64,000 bases of DNA, from NCBI RefSeq assembly GCF_050003625.1, contig NC_134398.1:73647635-73711634 (forward strand). Reading direction: 5' to 3'. Below, in pieces: positions 9,300-21,567 of this stretch. This stretch comes from Haematobia irritans (Eukaryota; Arthropoda; Insecta; Diptera; Muscidae). The notes beneath the pieces were generated by a model. The model was given only the letters and a program-made list of their open reading frames with translations, did no database searches and had not been told where the DNA came from. A program made the translations under genes and the position numbers. Positions within the stretch are counted from its first letter, which is position 1, and each line of letters begins with the position of its first letter.

Positions 9300-10210
9300 T
9301 TTTCTTAATATGTCAAAGGCGAGAATGTGGATTCTAAGATAATTTGAATGTTTCGCAATGAATAAATAGATTGTTCAGACTTGAATCAAATGTAAAATTT
9401 ATTTCCGAATAATACGTAAAATTCAGCCAAATCAGAGTTGAGTTTAAGTTAAACAAATTCAGTACTTAGTTATTACACCAGCTTTTATTGATCACAAAAC
9501 AGAAGGAGAACAGTGGATGACGTTTTGTGGGCCAACACAGTTGAGTGAGGAGTAAGATGACATTTGTAATTTATCTACTCACAGGTCGAAGCACCTTTTC
9601 TCTTCGTTTACAAAGACCACAAAGCAACAACAAAACTTGAATAACTTGTATTGATTTCAATAGTTTGCAGTTTTATAAAACTGCAAAAAAATACAGCTTT
9701 CACCACAAAATAACTCAGACGAATATGCTGAACAGATTGCAAAAGCTTTATATCACAATTAAGCATAGGTCTTAGTACCAATTAAGAGGGGTATTCACGA
9801 TGAATTTTAATTTCAATTGGAGTAACCTAAAAACACGTCCACACAGTACAACAACTTTTTTTCATTTGAAAGTTTTGAGTCGAAAAGTTCGAGGCTTTTT
9901 TCTCGGCTTTCATTGTGAAACATACTATCCACCTTAATATTACGCGTAAACATTTAACCAAACTCATTTGTCTTGATATTGTTACGAATTAGATTTTTCT
10001 ATTAGATTTCGTCATCACTGGTCGAAATCATCTCTTTATTTTCTAGTACTCTCCAAAACAAATCATACACCAAAATAAAGGACATTTTGTTTATTATTCT
10101 ATTATACAGCAAAATGGCACAAAACGGTCACTCTTAATATATAAATTTAAAAAATTTAACAAAACATATGAAATTCATTCCACACATATAACCGTATTAT
10201 TCAAAAGGTG
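9300..10210. other. No gene seen
   Basis: AT-rich sequence with frequent stops in all frames. I recognise no terminus, RNA gene or coding motif in it. Confidence 0.5.
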
Positions 10211-10218
10211 TATTATTA

Positions 10219-10514
10219 TTATTTTGTCGCATATCCTTTAGCAGATATTACACCTTCTAGTCTCTTTGGTATTGAAGACACAAGATTTTTGCACATTTGA
10301 GGATCCATATTGATCCAGCTTCCAAAATAGATGATTTGAGCTCCTGGACATTGGAATGCCTCTTTTGGTAAATTTTTCGTCCAATTTCGTGCCAAACGTG
10401 CTGGATAATATTGATATTGTGTATAATAATAATAAATTATCTCTATTTTTCACATATATATCATACACTTTAATTTGACGTTGGACGTGTCCGGTTAGAC
10501 GTGTGAGTCACTGT
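10219..10514 (-). pseudogene. Tc1-like transposase C-terminal remnant
   Basis: Minus-strand frames give VWHEIGRKI, then NMDPQMCKNLVSS followed by IPKRLEGVISAKGYATK and a stop at 10219. That is the usual end of Tc1-family transposases (a region after the catalytic glutamate, then SMPRRL...VI.A.G..T.Y). Two frames are needed, so there is a frameshift near 10330. Upstream, the sequence ends in TGACTCACACGTC-like bases near 10500 that may be part of a terminus. The catalytic triad is not present. No second terminus could be located. Confidence 0.6.
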
Positions 10515-11864
10515 ACATATCCAAGACATAGCAATCATAATTACAACGTTTTTTCTTTAGTGTATCTGTATGAGCGTTTGAGTATATGTTGGCGACATTA
10601 ATTCACATTCTTTTGTAATGTGAGACTTAGCCTTATGAAAATGCTTTTTCCATTTGTCGTTTGTTTGTCGTGTGTGTGAGTTTCCATGTAGAGATATTTA
10701 AGCCGAACATAAACCTAATTAAAACTGAAATGGTACTTGTCATTCATTCCATACAAAAACAAACGACACCAGAAACAGCAACAAACAAAGCAAAGAATAT
10801 GCGAGAAGAGAATTAAAAATTTGAGAGGAAATGTATTAACTGTCTGCCTAAGCTTGATTGAGTAGGTGGAGCAGGGGGAGTCGTTGGGTGTAGTATGCAG
10901 GTTTATTTGGCTTTTTTGAACACAATGGTGATGTTGTTATTGAGACGGGTGGTGTAGGTGTGGGTGTAACAAAGTTCGACATTACGAGGGAGTAAATGGC
11001 CCAACGGTTGTTAGGCCATATACGATAAATAAAGAATAACCATAGAACGACTAAATGTTGATGTATGGCGGTTTTTGTGGCAAATGATGTGCATTTTCTT
11101 GTTTTCTTTTTTGTTTTGAGCTGTCGTTGGTGCCATCTCTAGTAGTTGGGCAAAAAATTCAAATATACAAATTTTATATTGCTGAGAGACAGATAAACGG
11201 TTTTTAGAGATGTCAACATAAACACAATTACATTTGCCATTCATCTAAAAACACATAAACGAATATGTCACAACACAAACATCCATATACATATTAGGGT
11301 AGTCCAAACAAGAAGAGTTTGATTAACAAATGTCATAAATCTCCAAAAAACTTTATGTATGCTTCGGTGATGCCGCTTTCGCAAACAGTAGTACAGTTTG
11401 TTGCAGTCTGCTGTTATGATTAATTAAACTGATTCTTATTTAAAAATTACAGTTTGCTTCAATATAAACATTTTGTGGAAATTTTGTTCAATAAAGTGAT
11501 TTCTTCTCACCTGGAGTATATCCTAAAATGTTTGTGAATTAACACTGGATATCAAGTTAAAAATTGAAAACCCACACTATTGTTAAATTTTTATTCGTAT
11601 TCGTACATTATTAAGAACAAGAAATTCTTATAGTTATAGTACAAGTGAAACACCATGTGGATTGAGTATACCTACATATCGTTAACTTAATATGTAAAGG
11701 TGCTAAGTCAACCTTTTATAAAAAACTCGATTAAGATGCAGTTCGACAGATAAATCAAAAATACATAGGTTAACAAAAAAAATATATATTGAATATCTGC
11801 TAAGCCCGCACGAGTGCTAAGTCAAATTTTAAGTATGACTATTAATACTCCATTTTACCGAATA
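10515..11864. other. No gene seen
   Basis: Mixed-composition sequence with a GT-rich patch near 10860-10980. No open frame shows a recognisable motif, and the small ORF at 11011-11244 has no supporting feature. Confidence 0.5.
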
Positions 11865-12519
11865 CACTGATAAAAAAGCATACTCGGTTCCAAAGATTTT
11901 GGTTTTACTTTATAAAATTTGGTATTGATTCCGAGCCAAAGAAGCGGAGAATACAAGTAAGGATACTTTTAAGACACAATTCTCTTTTAAATTTAGGTTT
12001 TGTGCACTTGCTTCTAGGAAGCAAATTTTAATTTTTCGCTTTCTCAGCTTTTTTTCTTCATATGCTATCAAAGTCCTTTAAAAACGAGTTAACGGCAACT
12101 TTATTTTCCAAATTAGGACTCGACTTCCAGTAGAAATTATGCTATGTTTGAAGTAAAAACGTCTTTAAAATAAAGTTTTGAAAAACATGTCCTATATTTG
12201 AACGATTTTTTGCTTTGTAGTCAAGATGCAAAAAGACAACAAATTTAAAGACAATTTCATTAAATTTAAAGAATTTTTCTGAATTATTAAAGTCAAGTTG
12301 ACCTTAGCTTATAAATTTTTTCTTTCATGTTAAGATACCCATTTTGAAGTCAAATCACTTAATTATAAGGACAATACGACTTTATTGAAAAGTTTATCGA
12401 CTTTTGGACAAGGGAAATAACTTTATTTTAGAGAAATGCGTCTTCTATGCTAAGCAAAATTTGTATTCGTATTTTAAAGACATGAAATCTTTGACCTCAC
12501 GACAATATTTTTTTCAGTG
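11865..12519. mobile_element. TA-flanked MITE of the CACTGAAAAAA family (655 bp)
   Basis: Starts CACTGATAAAAAAGC, ends ATATTTTTTTCAGTG, with TA at 11863-11864 and 12520-12521. The left part (GGTTCCAAAGATTTTGG, TTCCGAGCCAAAGA) is shared with the MITEs at 12643, 27099 and 39819. The right part (GCCTCAC GACAATATT on this strand) is shared with 48877 and 51043. It appears to be a mosaic of two related subfamilies. Noncoding. Confidence 0.75.
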
Positions 12520-12841
12520 TAGTTAAAAAAAAATATATATTTATTACATTTCCATGGATTCCGATGACAACAATAACGTTGGAGCACAACACTTGACTAC
12601 GTCGAGTGCGGCTCTTTTTTGGAATAGAATCTGATGATGGTGCACTCAAAAAAAGTTTACTTGGATCCAAAGATTTTGACCTTCCCTTAAGAATTTTGGT
12701 AATGATTCCGAGCCAAAGATGCGGGTTCTTTAAAATAAAAACATTTTTTAGCAACCCATCTGGCTTTAAATATAGGATCGGTAAAATCAAAATTAGGATA
12801 CAGATATCATTTATCGAATTTTCATCTCTTTTCGCGGTATA

Positions 12842-14108
12842 AAGGGTGATACGGTCAAAATTTGGTCAATATAAACTTGACGTATTTCTTTCAATTTTGC
12901 ATTTAAAAAACCTGAACACCCCACATTATGAAGGTGTGTGTGTATAGAATGTTGCTCCTATTTTTATTTTGGAATTCACTCTTCAGTTGTCAAAATGCCG
13001 TCCAAGCATCGCGAAAATCCGAGCTACTCGCACGCAAAGCTGGCAAAATCGCTAAAAGTTGCCAAATCAACCGTTACAAATGTAATTAAAGTGTTTTGGG
13101 AACGTTTGTCGACAGCCAGGAAGTCTGGATCGGGGGGAAATCGAAAACCGGAAGCCGCTGAGACGACAAAGAGAGTTGCCGGTAGTTTCAAGCGAAACCC
13201 TAACCTCTCTCTCCGAGTTGCCGCAAATAAGCTGGGTGTATCGTCTACAACCGTGCATCGAGCCAAAAAACGAGCCGGACTATAGACTTACAACAAGGTA
13301 GTGACTCCAAATCGCGATAATAAACAAAATACGACGGCCAAAGCGCGATCCCGGAGGCTGTACACGACGATGCTGACGAAGTTTGACTGCGTGGTAGTGG
13401 ACGACGAAACCTACGTCAAAGCCGACTACAAGCAGCTTCCGGGACAGGAGTTTTATACGGCAAAAGGAAGGGGAAAGGAAGCAGCTATTTTCAAGCACAT
13501 AAAACTGTCAAAGTTCGCAAAAAAATATCTGGTTTGGCAAGCCATCTGTACCTGTGGCTTGAAAAGCAGCATTTTCATAGCTTCCGGGACTGTCAACCAA
13601 GAAATTTACGTGAAAGAGTGTTTGAATAAACGTCTGCTGCCTTTCCTGAAGACACACAGTTGTCCGTACTGTTTTGGCCGGATTTGGCATCTTGCCATTA
13701 CGGTAAAAAGGCCATGGAGTGGTACGCCGCCAACAACGTGCAGGTGGTTCCCAAGGACAAGAAGCCTCCCAACACGCCAGAGCTCCGCCCAATTGAGAAA
13801 TACTGGGCTATTGTCAAACGGAACCTAAAGAAGACCAAAAAAACTGCTAAGGGCGAGCAGCAGTTCAAGGCAAACTGGCTTTCTGCGGCGAAGAAGGTGG
13901 ACAAGGTGGCTGTACAAAATCTGATGGCAGGTGTCAAGCGTGAGGCTCGGCAATTCGGAGTTGGAAAAGCGAAAGCCTAACTGAATATTTTTCCTGAATT
14001 TTATACTAATTGAACTTGAAAAAGAAATTTAATTTGATTTTTTTAAATAAACGATTTCACCGATTTACACGCGTTTTCCCTTGACCAAATTTTGACCGTA
14101 TCACCCTT
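12842..14108 (+). mobile_element. Tc1/mariner-superfamily element, DD37E type (1267 bp)
   Basis: Inverted termini AAGGGTGATACGGTCAAAAT and the complement of the right end (ATTTTGACCGTATCACCCTT) agree over about 27 bp. TA duplications lie at 12840-12841 and 14109-14110. A single transposase gene fills the interior. Size and organisation are normal for a complete element of this superfamily, but the gene is broken. The MITE around it provides a reference for the empty target. Confidence 0.93.
12995..13980 (+). pseudogene. DD37E Tc1/mariner transposase (stop codon plus frameshift)
   Basis: The start codon at 12995 (MPSKHRENPSY) is preferred over the upstream ATG at 12938 because the family-like N-terminus begins here. 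Residues 1-97 form two helix-turn-helix units (LAKSLKVAKSTVTNVIK, then RVAANKLGVSSTTVHRA) for inverted-repeat binding. An in-frame TAG at 13282-13284 interrupts after KKRAGL. The catalytic core follows with VVVDDETYVKADY (first D) and WPDLASCHYG (second D), reached by a frameshift near 13655-13662. ELRPIEKYW carries the third residue, E. I count 37 residues between the second D and the E, hence DD37E. About 328 codons in total, the normal length. Cut-and-paste activity is excluded in this copy. Confidence 0.9.
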
Positions 14109-14619
14109 TATGAATAAAGCTATTCACGTACAAACAAATGCCAGTTTAAAAATCCAAATTATGACGGATGCTTTAAAGTAAAAAAATTGTTCTTCATTCC
14201 AAAAAAAACTTTAAACCAAAGCACACTGGGCCAAACGACAGGGTTTTGACGCATTAAATCAACGGAAGTACCTAGGGATCTCAAATTTTGTACATGTACC
14301 ACTGAGGATGAGAATAAAGTATGATCAACATTTTGGACCGATCCGCCCACTACCACGCCCACTTTATAATGGAGCATGTATCTCAACCACTTTAACCATA
14401 CACCAAATTAAATATATCAATATGTAGTAACATTGGAAACTGAAAATCTGGATTAGACTACACGCACGCTATTATTACATGATGATCACTACCTTAGAGT
14501 GTAGGATTTCAGCAATTTTAGTTCAATTCAAATTTAGTTCAATTCAATCTCTTACACTCGCATTTCAGCTCAAAAGTTTTGATTACCATTTTTTCTGTAA
14601 CACTGGGAAATGGGAACAT

Positions 14620-16183
14620 CCCAGCTAGCATTTTTGTCGTTTTTAAGCACTTTCGAGTCTTTTTCGAGTCTACTTGGCGATTAAAAAGGCAGAATATGAG
14701 CTCATTTTATGAACATAAAAGACTCTTTTGTCGGGAGAAAAACGTGACTACCCGCGACTCTTCTTTATAAATCATTTATGAGTCTTCTTCTATAATATTT
14801 TAGAGTCTTTTTCGACTCATATTTTAGTAGCATTAAAGTCTTTTTTGAATCGTTTTTTGATCAGTTTTAGTCTTAATATACCTCATCTGCGATTCTTTTC
14901 CGAGTCGTTTTTCAATTATGATTATAATCCCTTACGAGTCTTTAATTTATCACATATTACTCTATTTACGAGTCACTTATGAGTCATTTAATAGTCATAT
15001 TTCTAATCGCAAATGACTCTTCTAAGTGCATTTTTGAGTCGGTTTTCTGAACCCTTTCCCTTTAATTAATAATACGTGTTTTTTTATTAATATAAATATT
15101 TGTATTATAATTATTTTAATTAAAATACTTAGTATTTAATAACAAAATTATAAATAACAATCATTTGTTAATATTTCTTTAAATGAAAAAAAAAAAACAA
15201 TTAATTTTAATAAAATTAAATAAAAAAATATATATACTTAATCACTTCTTTTCGTTTTTGTCAAACGATCCTTAGCATGAACAAAATGTTTTTGTAATAC
15301 GACATTCATTTCCCTGTCTGTCGTTTCGTATTTAAGATGACATATATCTAAAAATATATAAGTGATTTTCTTGTAATAAAATTTAATTATTATTTGTATT
15401 ATAAATATTTACTTACTTTTAATTAAAGTTATTATGAAAGATTTTTCAGCACTGGGCTTAGTGCTAGTCCCCTTCTAGCCATATAATGTAGCCAGTTCAT
15501 CGGAATATACTTTCCGAACTGAATATCTTAAAAATTGTGCGTGTCCTTCTCCGCCTGTTTTTGCTGTAACCTCTTTCTAAAAAATGTAAACAGTGTTAAG
15601 AAAAATTATAAATTATCAATTTTATTTGTTAGTTTGTTTCGTCGCCTTTCAAACTTACAATTTGTTTCAGCTTTTCTTCATTTTCCTGTAGCAAATTCTC
15701 AAATTCATTTAAATCGTTTTTATTATTAAATGGAAGTTTCTGACAATATTTCTGACAATATATATATATTTTTTATTTAAATCACAATTTTAACGGGGCA
15801 ATCTCTATAATATTATAGATAACTCTGTAAGATCATTACTTGATCACCAAAAGTACTCGAAGATGACTCCTTTAGACGATTTTAAATCGAACACATTTTA
15901 TGCCCATTAGCGCGAGTCATTTTCGTGCCATTTGTGGTCCCGTTTAAGCAGTTTTTGATTACCAAAAGTACTCGAAGATGACTGCTCTAGACGGTTTTTG
16001 TTAGATTTTTGTTATTTTTTGTTGTATTTTATAACGAACTCACTTTACGCCCATTAGCGCGAGTCATTTTCGTATCGTATTATAATCACATAACGGACAT
16101 AGCAGTTTTTGATCTCCTAAAGTACTCGAATATGACTCATTTACATGATTTTTGTTAAAACAATCACCCAAATGCTAGCTGGG
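14620..16183 (-). mobile_element. CCCAGCTAGCA element carrying DUF4806-like exons, copy 1 (1564 bp)
   Basis: The ends are CCCAGCTAGCATTT and AAATGCTAGCTGGG, flanked by AT on both sides (14618-14619 and 16184-16185). It is the inverted-orientation copy of the two elements at 19980-23130, and nearly identical to the second of them. One half contains many GACTC/GAGTC words (14640-15050). The other half contains two subterminal direct repeats (GACTCGCGCTAATGGGC-like). Between them sits a three-exon coding unit on the minus strand. No transposase is encoded, so mobility must be in trans. Confidence 0.88.
15238..15751 (-). CDS. DUF4806-like protein segment, three exons, open (copy 1)
   Basis: Exons on the minus strand are 15751-15659, 15576-15417 and 15347-15238 (93, 160 and 110 nt), separated by two short introns with GTAAGT donors and AG acceptors. 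Spliced, they give about 120 residues with no internal stop: KYCQKLPFNNKNDLNEFENL, then GGEGHAQFLRYSVRKVYSDE, then LATLYGWKGT and a charged C-terminus ending at TAA 15240-15238. This arrangement (LP..t..eL..fE, then a helix ending in a YGWKG-like motif) is what I recall of the eukaryotic domain of unknown function DUF4806. There is no start codon in the first exon, which begins at an acceptor-like ATTGTCAG, so an upstream exon would have to come from outside or be missing. Function unknown. Confidence 0.65.
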
Positions 16184-16349
16184 ATATTCTTTAAAAAAAT
16201 GTTCAAATTTTTTTGTATGTGTTTGTAGAAAAAACGACATTCCCAGTCCAAAAATAACATTTTGTTTTTGAAACAGGTTTGAAGTGATCATATTACTTCT
16301 CTACGTGTCACTACCTTGACACTCTGCTATATGTAAGTCTACGCGGACT

Positions 16350-16812
16350 GTTATACTGTTTTTCATATGTTTTTTTATATGTTTCGAACTCAAATCTTTT
16401 AGCACAATATTTTTAAGTGCAAGCATATAATGTTCATAAACTAGCATAACATATTTGGGACATATATGTTAATATGTTAGAACATGTTATGTTTGGGACA
16501 TAAAATATTTGTAAATGATGCAAACATATATTAATTTGGAAATAGGCTATAAACATATATGTGTTTAGAAAGAGAGACCTAGAGAGTATGCTGCAAGAAA
16601 ATAATGGAAGTAACCAAGTGGCGTCTTAAAAATATATCCACACAAAGAAAAATTTATTAAAATTTTTTACTACCAGTGTTTGCCCTAAGGTGAAACATAA
16701 TATGTTTGAACAATACAAACAATATTTTGTTTGCAAGAATCCTGAAAATATATTTACTTGAAGCAAACTGTGTTTGGGGTATATGTTATAGAAGCGATAT
16801 TTTTTGAGGGTG
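16350..16812. mobile_element. CATATG-rich MITE, short copy
   Basis: Starts near ACTGTTTTTCATATG and ends GCGATATTTTTTGAGGGTG followed by TA. The right end equals that of the MITEs at 6592 and 36703. Internal words AACATATATGTTAATATGTTAGAACAT are shared with them. The left boundary is approximate. Confidence 0.6.
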
Positions 16813-16829
16813 TATATTTAAATATTAGC

Positions 16830-17680
16830 TGTATAATTTAGCAAAATTTTTTAATGGAACCTGTGCCGACGAATCAGTTACATTAGGGTGTCTTACAGTA
16901 ACGGACGACATTTTATTTTATATATACATTAATGCTGTGGTAGATATTGCAGATTTACCCAAATTTCTCATTCCTTACCGTTGTTTTGACAAGATGTTTC
17001 AACTAAACAAAGTAACGCTACTTCTTTCCATTTTTTTATTTCCCTGCAAATTTATTTTACTTTTTTCTTTAAGTTGTCATGGAATACTTCCCTCTTTTAT
17101 TGTTTTTGCGTTATTATTACAGCATTGGGAGTTGTTTTCTATCCAATATTTAATAATTTCTGCTTTTCGATTGTAACACCATAATTATAATGGGTTACCT
17201 TCATTAGCACTTATAAGCAAATTTATGTTTGCAAGAAAGACAACATCTCAACCTTTCTAACGCAGTATAGATCTCTACCAATCCGTTCCAAGTTAGTAAG
17301 TTCTGCTCCAGACAAAATGGGACACACATTAAATTAAGCAAAGAAAAAATATGCTTTTTGTCACACATTTTTCTTAAATAGCCAAACAATATTTATAATC
17401 TTTGTTAATTTTTACTAAAAGTACATACCTTGACTTAAATTTTACATTTCAAATTAAGTTTATAACTTTAAAAGCTTTTTTTACTAGCAAAATTTCTAAA
17501 GCACCTTGCTCAATAACAAACTGAAACGGCCAAACGGGTTGCCATATTATTTTACCAATTTGGATTTATTTCTTGTAATGTGTTATCAACTTTTTTGTAG
17601 CACCAAATGCTTAATTTTCACAAGTTAAAAAATTGATTTTATGCGTGAGATTTCGGTCATTGGGCCAATAGTGCAAAGAC
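16830..17680. other. No gene seen
   Basis: AT-rich. The ORF at 16937-17176 is a hydrophobic translation of T-rich sequence without a domain or context, and I do not treat it as a gene. Confidence 0.45.
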
Positions 17681-17685
17681 GCGAA

Positions 17686-18012
17686 ATCCTGAAAATAAGT
17701 ATTAGCCTATATTTGAAGTGTTTTTATCTTAAATCTAAAGATTCAATGTTTCAGTTAATTTAGGGACGATTTCTTTAAATCAAAAATGTGTTTCTTTACT
17801 TTAAGGAAAATTTGGTTTAGTTCAAAAACACACAACTTTACAAAATTTGTGTCCTAAATTTAATGAAAAACAAATTTGAAGTAAAGATTGTAAACTTTAT
17901 TTAAAAAAATTCATTATTTTAAAGAAATTTATCCTTAATATTTTGTAAATCCTTAATATTTTGTAATTCCTTGCGTAATCTTTAGTATCACGTAAATATT
18001 TTTTTCAGTGTG
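17686..18012. mobile_element. Right half of a CACTGAAAAAA-family MITE
   Basis: Collinear with the right part of 27099-27731 (TTAGCCTATATTTGAAG ... TTTTTCAGTG). The left half is absent. Confidence 0.6.
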
Positions 18013-18157
18013 TTGTTGGACTAGTTCCTTGTGGTTTCAGCAGTGATTCCGACACTTCGTTTGAATTACCTGCAAGAACCAAAAAGGGAAAGAAGACGGT
18101 CCAGGTAGAAAAAGATGAAAGCAACGAATTAAGAATTATTTATGTAGTTAATATACA

Positions 18158-18660
18158 CTGAAAAAAATTTGGATATAATACGGAAGATTATACAACCTAC
18201 AATTTAGTACACGCAATTTACACAATATTAAGGACAAATTCCTTTAAAGTAAAGATTTTTGAATTAAAAGAAAGTTTATAATTTTTGCTTCAAAAATGTT
18301 TTCTATAAAATTTGGGACACAAATTTTGGAAATGTGCATCTCTCTGTCAGAGGTCTTTATTTAAAGTAAAGAAAAACATGTTTAATGTAAAGAAACGATC
18401 TTCAAATCAAGTGATAAAATGAATCTAAAATTAATGATAAAAAGCATTAAATATAGGCTAAGTCTTATTTTAAGGATTTGGATCTTCAATTTAAAGTTTT
18501 TTAAGAATTAAGAAATCCCTTTTTACCTTGAAGAATGTGTTATAATTTGGATTTTTAAACTGGCATTTGTTTATACGTGAATAGATTTATGAATATATCG
18601 CAAAAGGAGAATGAAAATTCGATGTATGACATTTGTATCCAATATTAATTTTATTCATCT
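18158..18660. mobile_element. CACTGAAAAAA-family MITE, inverted, truncated
   Basis: Begins ACACTGAAAAAAATTTGGATA and follows the inverted order of 39819-40457 up to about 18660. The final TTCCGAGCC part is missing. Followed at once by another A-rich terminus (TTACACTCAAAGAAAAAAAT). Confidence 0.6.
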
Positions 18661-18702
18661 TACACTCAAAGAAAAAAATCTGCTAAAAACAGCAGTCGAT
18701 GT

Positions 18703-18730
18703 CTGCTGTTATATTTTTGTATAACAGCAG
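18703..18730. repeat. Short perfect hairpin, 11-bp stem
   Basis: CTGCTGTTATA (18703-18713) and TATAACAGCAG (18720-18730) are reverse complements around a 6-nt loop. It follows CTGCTAAAAACAGCAG just upstream, another small palindrome, so this looks like a hairpin-rich MITE end rather than a terminator. Confidence 0.7.
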
Positions 18731-19680
18731 GTTTAACGAACAACAAATTGTAAAATTTTTAGGTTATAATTTTTCCCTAAAGTATATTTAAGAACCAAAA
18801 GTAGTTTTTGGTATATTTTTGCACTTTAATATACTTTCAAGCTCCTAAATGCGATCAGCAAACATTTTCTTTGCTGTTATGTCTCAATTTGATAAATATT
18901 CAGATTCAATTTAATTAAAAGTTTTTTCTACCACACTGAAAAAACATTGAACCCACCAGGAAGAAAACTTTCGGTTAATTTTAGAAAATTTTGAATATTT
19001 GTAGAAAATTTTAACTAAAAGGTATTACAAACGTTGGCATCACGCCGATGTCATAAAAATAAGTAAATATTTTTTGACAAATTCAAGAAAATTTATTAGA
19101 CGTAACTAAGTTTTTTCACTTGTTAAAGAAAATTTTGTAGTTTGAAGGAAAAACTTGGAGTTCAAAATTGCAAGAATGTCTTTAGTGACATACGAAGTTC
19201 ATGACTCATTTTTGGTAAAATTTACAAATTTAAAGAAATTCTGAACTATTTTGTGGAAGACACGAATTTAGTTAAGCTTTATGTTTCATTTCAGTATATT
19301 TTTTTCCTCGGCTTTAGTTAATTTAACTAACGAACACAAAAAATTATTAGAGTAAAGGAAACTTCCACCAAACATAATAATTCCATGAACTAAAATAAAG
19401 TTAAATTGGCTTTAGTGAAATAGAGAGTTCACTTTTTTGACTGTACAAAGTTATACTAAAGACTGCACCCATAGACAAAATCATGAACAGCGTGGTAATT
19501 TCAAAACGACCCGTTCATGAAAGTGAATAAACACACACGTGTTGTCAAACTGAGAACATACCTGGTCAAGCTGACAATGTTAAAATGACACCATGCGTTG
19601 TCAAAACAACAACCAGCGTTCTTGATCTGAAAACGTATGCTTACGAATTTATAAACAAAATTAAAAACAGGTTTCCGCTA

Positions 19681-19750
19681 CCGTGACTCGAACCTGATTT
19701 CTGCACCATACGCGTTAACAGTCGCCTTAGCACATTGCACCGCCGGCTGA
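19681..19750 (-). repeat. tRNA-like segment
   Basis: Minus strand reads GGCGGTGCAATGTGCTAAGGCG (A-box region) and AGGTTCGAGTCACGG (B-box). It is similar in layout to 800-873. The acceptor stem is not convincing. Confidence 0.5.
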
Positions 19751-19979
19751 GTTCACATAACAACATCTAACGAATATTTTAAGATTTTCCATGGCCAAAG
19801 ACAAACGAGTGCCGTTCATGAAATCGTGAACGCCCGTGGAGGAAATCGTTAACATTCCGTTTTAATTTTTAGTGAACATTTCCGTTTCATTTTGTCACCG
19901 TCCATTCACAATTGTGGAAAGCAATTTTTTCTATTAGTGTGTCATCCATAATCGAATTACTTGGATTGTGGTAACAGTA

Positions 19980-21567
19980 CCCAGCTAGCATTTGGGTGAC
20001 TGTTTTAACAAAAATCATGTAAATGAGTCATATTCGAGTACTTTAGGAGATCAAAAACTGCTATGTCAGTTATGTGATTATAATACGATACGAAAATGAC
20101 TCGCGCTAATGGGCGTAAAATGAGTTCGTTATAAAATACAACAAAAAATAACAAAAATCTAACAAAAACCGTCTAGAGGAGTCATCTTCGAGTACTTTTG
20201 GTAATCAAAAACTGCTTAAACAGTTACGGGACCAAAAAATGGCACGAAAATGACTCGCGCTAATGGGCATAAAATGTGTTCGATTTAAAATCGTCTAAAG
20301 GAGTCATCTTCGAGTACTTTTGGTGATCAAATAATGATCTTACAGAGTTATTGCAAGTGTTTTTTTTATTTAAATCACAATTTTAACGGGGCAATCTCTA
20401 TAATATTGTCAGAAATATTGTCAGAAACTTCCATTTTATTATTAAATGGAACGATTTAAATGAATTTGAGAATTTGCTACAGGAAAATGAAGAAAAGCTG
20501 AAACAAATTGTAAGTATGAAAGACGACGAAACAAACTAACAAATAAAATTGATAATTTATAATTTTTCTTAACACAGTTTACATTTTTTAGAAAGAGGTT
20601 ACAGCAAAAACCGGCGGAGAAGGACACGCACAATTTTTAAGATATTCAGTTCGGAAAGTATATTCCGATGAACTGGCTACATTATATGGCTGGAAGGGGA
20701 CTAGCACTAAGCCCAGTGCTGAAAAATCTTTCATAATAACTTTAATTAAAAGTAAGTAAATATATATAATACAAATAATAATTAAATTTTATTACAAGAA
20801 AATCACTTATATAATTTTAGATATATGTCATCTTAAATACGAAACGACAGACAGGGAAATGAATGTCGTATTACAAAAACATTTTGTCCATGCTAAGGAT
20901 TTTTTGACAAAAACGAAAAGAAGTGATTAAGTATATATATATTTTTTTATTTAATTTTATTAAAATTAATTGTTTTTTTTTTTTTTTCATTTAAAGAAAT
21001 ATTAACAAATGATTGTTATTTATAATTTTGTTATTAAATACTAAGTATTTTAATTAAAATAATTATAATACAAATATTAATATTAAATATTTATATTAAT
21101 AAAAAAACACGTATTATTAATTAAAGGGAAAGGGTTCAGAAAACCGACTCAAAAATGTACTTAGAAGAGTCATTTGCGATTAGAAATATGACTATTAAAT
21201 GACTCATAAGTGACTCATAAATAGAGTAATATGTGATCAATTAAAGACTCGTAAGGGATTATAATCATAATTGAAAAACGACTCGGAAAAGAATCGCAGA
21301 TGAGGTATATTAAGACTAAAACTGATCAAAAAACGATTCAAAAAAGACTTTAATGCTACTAAAAAATGAGTCGAAAAAGACTCTAAAATAATATAGAAGA
21401 AGACTCATAAATGATTTATAAAGAAGAGTCGCGGGTAGTCACGTTTTTCTCCCGACAAAAGAGTCTTTTATGTTCATAAAATGAGCTCATATTCTGCCTT
21501 TTTAATCGCCAAGTAGACTCGAAAAAGACTCGAAAGTGCTTAAAAAACGACAAAAATGCTAGCTGGG
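19980..21567 (+). mobile_element. CCCAGCTAGCA element with DUF4806-like exons, copy 2 (1588 bp)
   Basis: Starts CCCAGCTAGCATTTGGG and ends AAATGCTAGCTGGG at 21567, where the next copy begins without a single intervening base. Left and right subterminal structure equals copies 1 and 3. It is slightly longer because of small insertions in AT-rich runs, including the 21070-21100 region. Confidence 0.88.
20413..20930 (+). pseudogene. DUF4806-like exons, copy 2 (stop in first exon)
   Basis: Exons 20413-20509, 20592-20751 and 20821-20930 correspond to those of copies 1 and 3, and all GT/AG junctions are kept. The first exon differs by a small rearrangement at about 20433-20450 that introduces a TAA soon after KLPF. 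Exons two and three remain open and end at TAA 20928-20930, with one visible change near the end (KDF instead of KDR). This copy cannot make the full 120-residue segment. Confidence 0.65.

Larger units (their letters stand above)
12643..14222. mobile_element. MITE (CACTCAAAAAA family) interrupted by a DD37E transposon
   Basis: Positions 12643-12841 and 14109-14222 together correspond to the left half of the complete MITE at 27099-27731 (CACTCAAAAAAAGTTTACTT, TTCCGAGCCAAAGATGCGG, then TACAAACAAATGCCAGTTT). The DD37E element lies precisely between them at a TA. The right part of the MITE beyond 14222 is missing. Confidence 0.8.

Noticed and set aside
15535..15729. 64-aa ORF found in all three DUF4806 elements (also near 20442 and 22021)
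   Set aside because: It runs antisense through exon 1, intron 1 and exon 2 of the DUF4806-like unit and is explained as its shadow.
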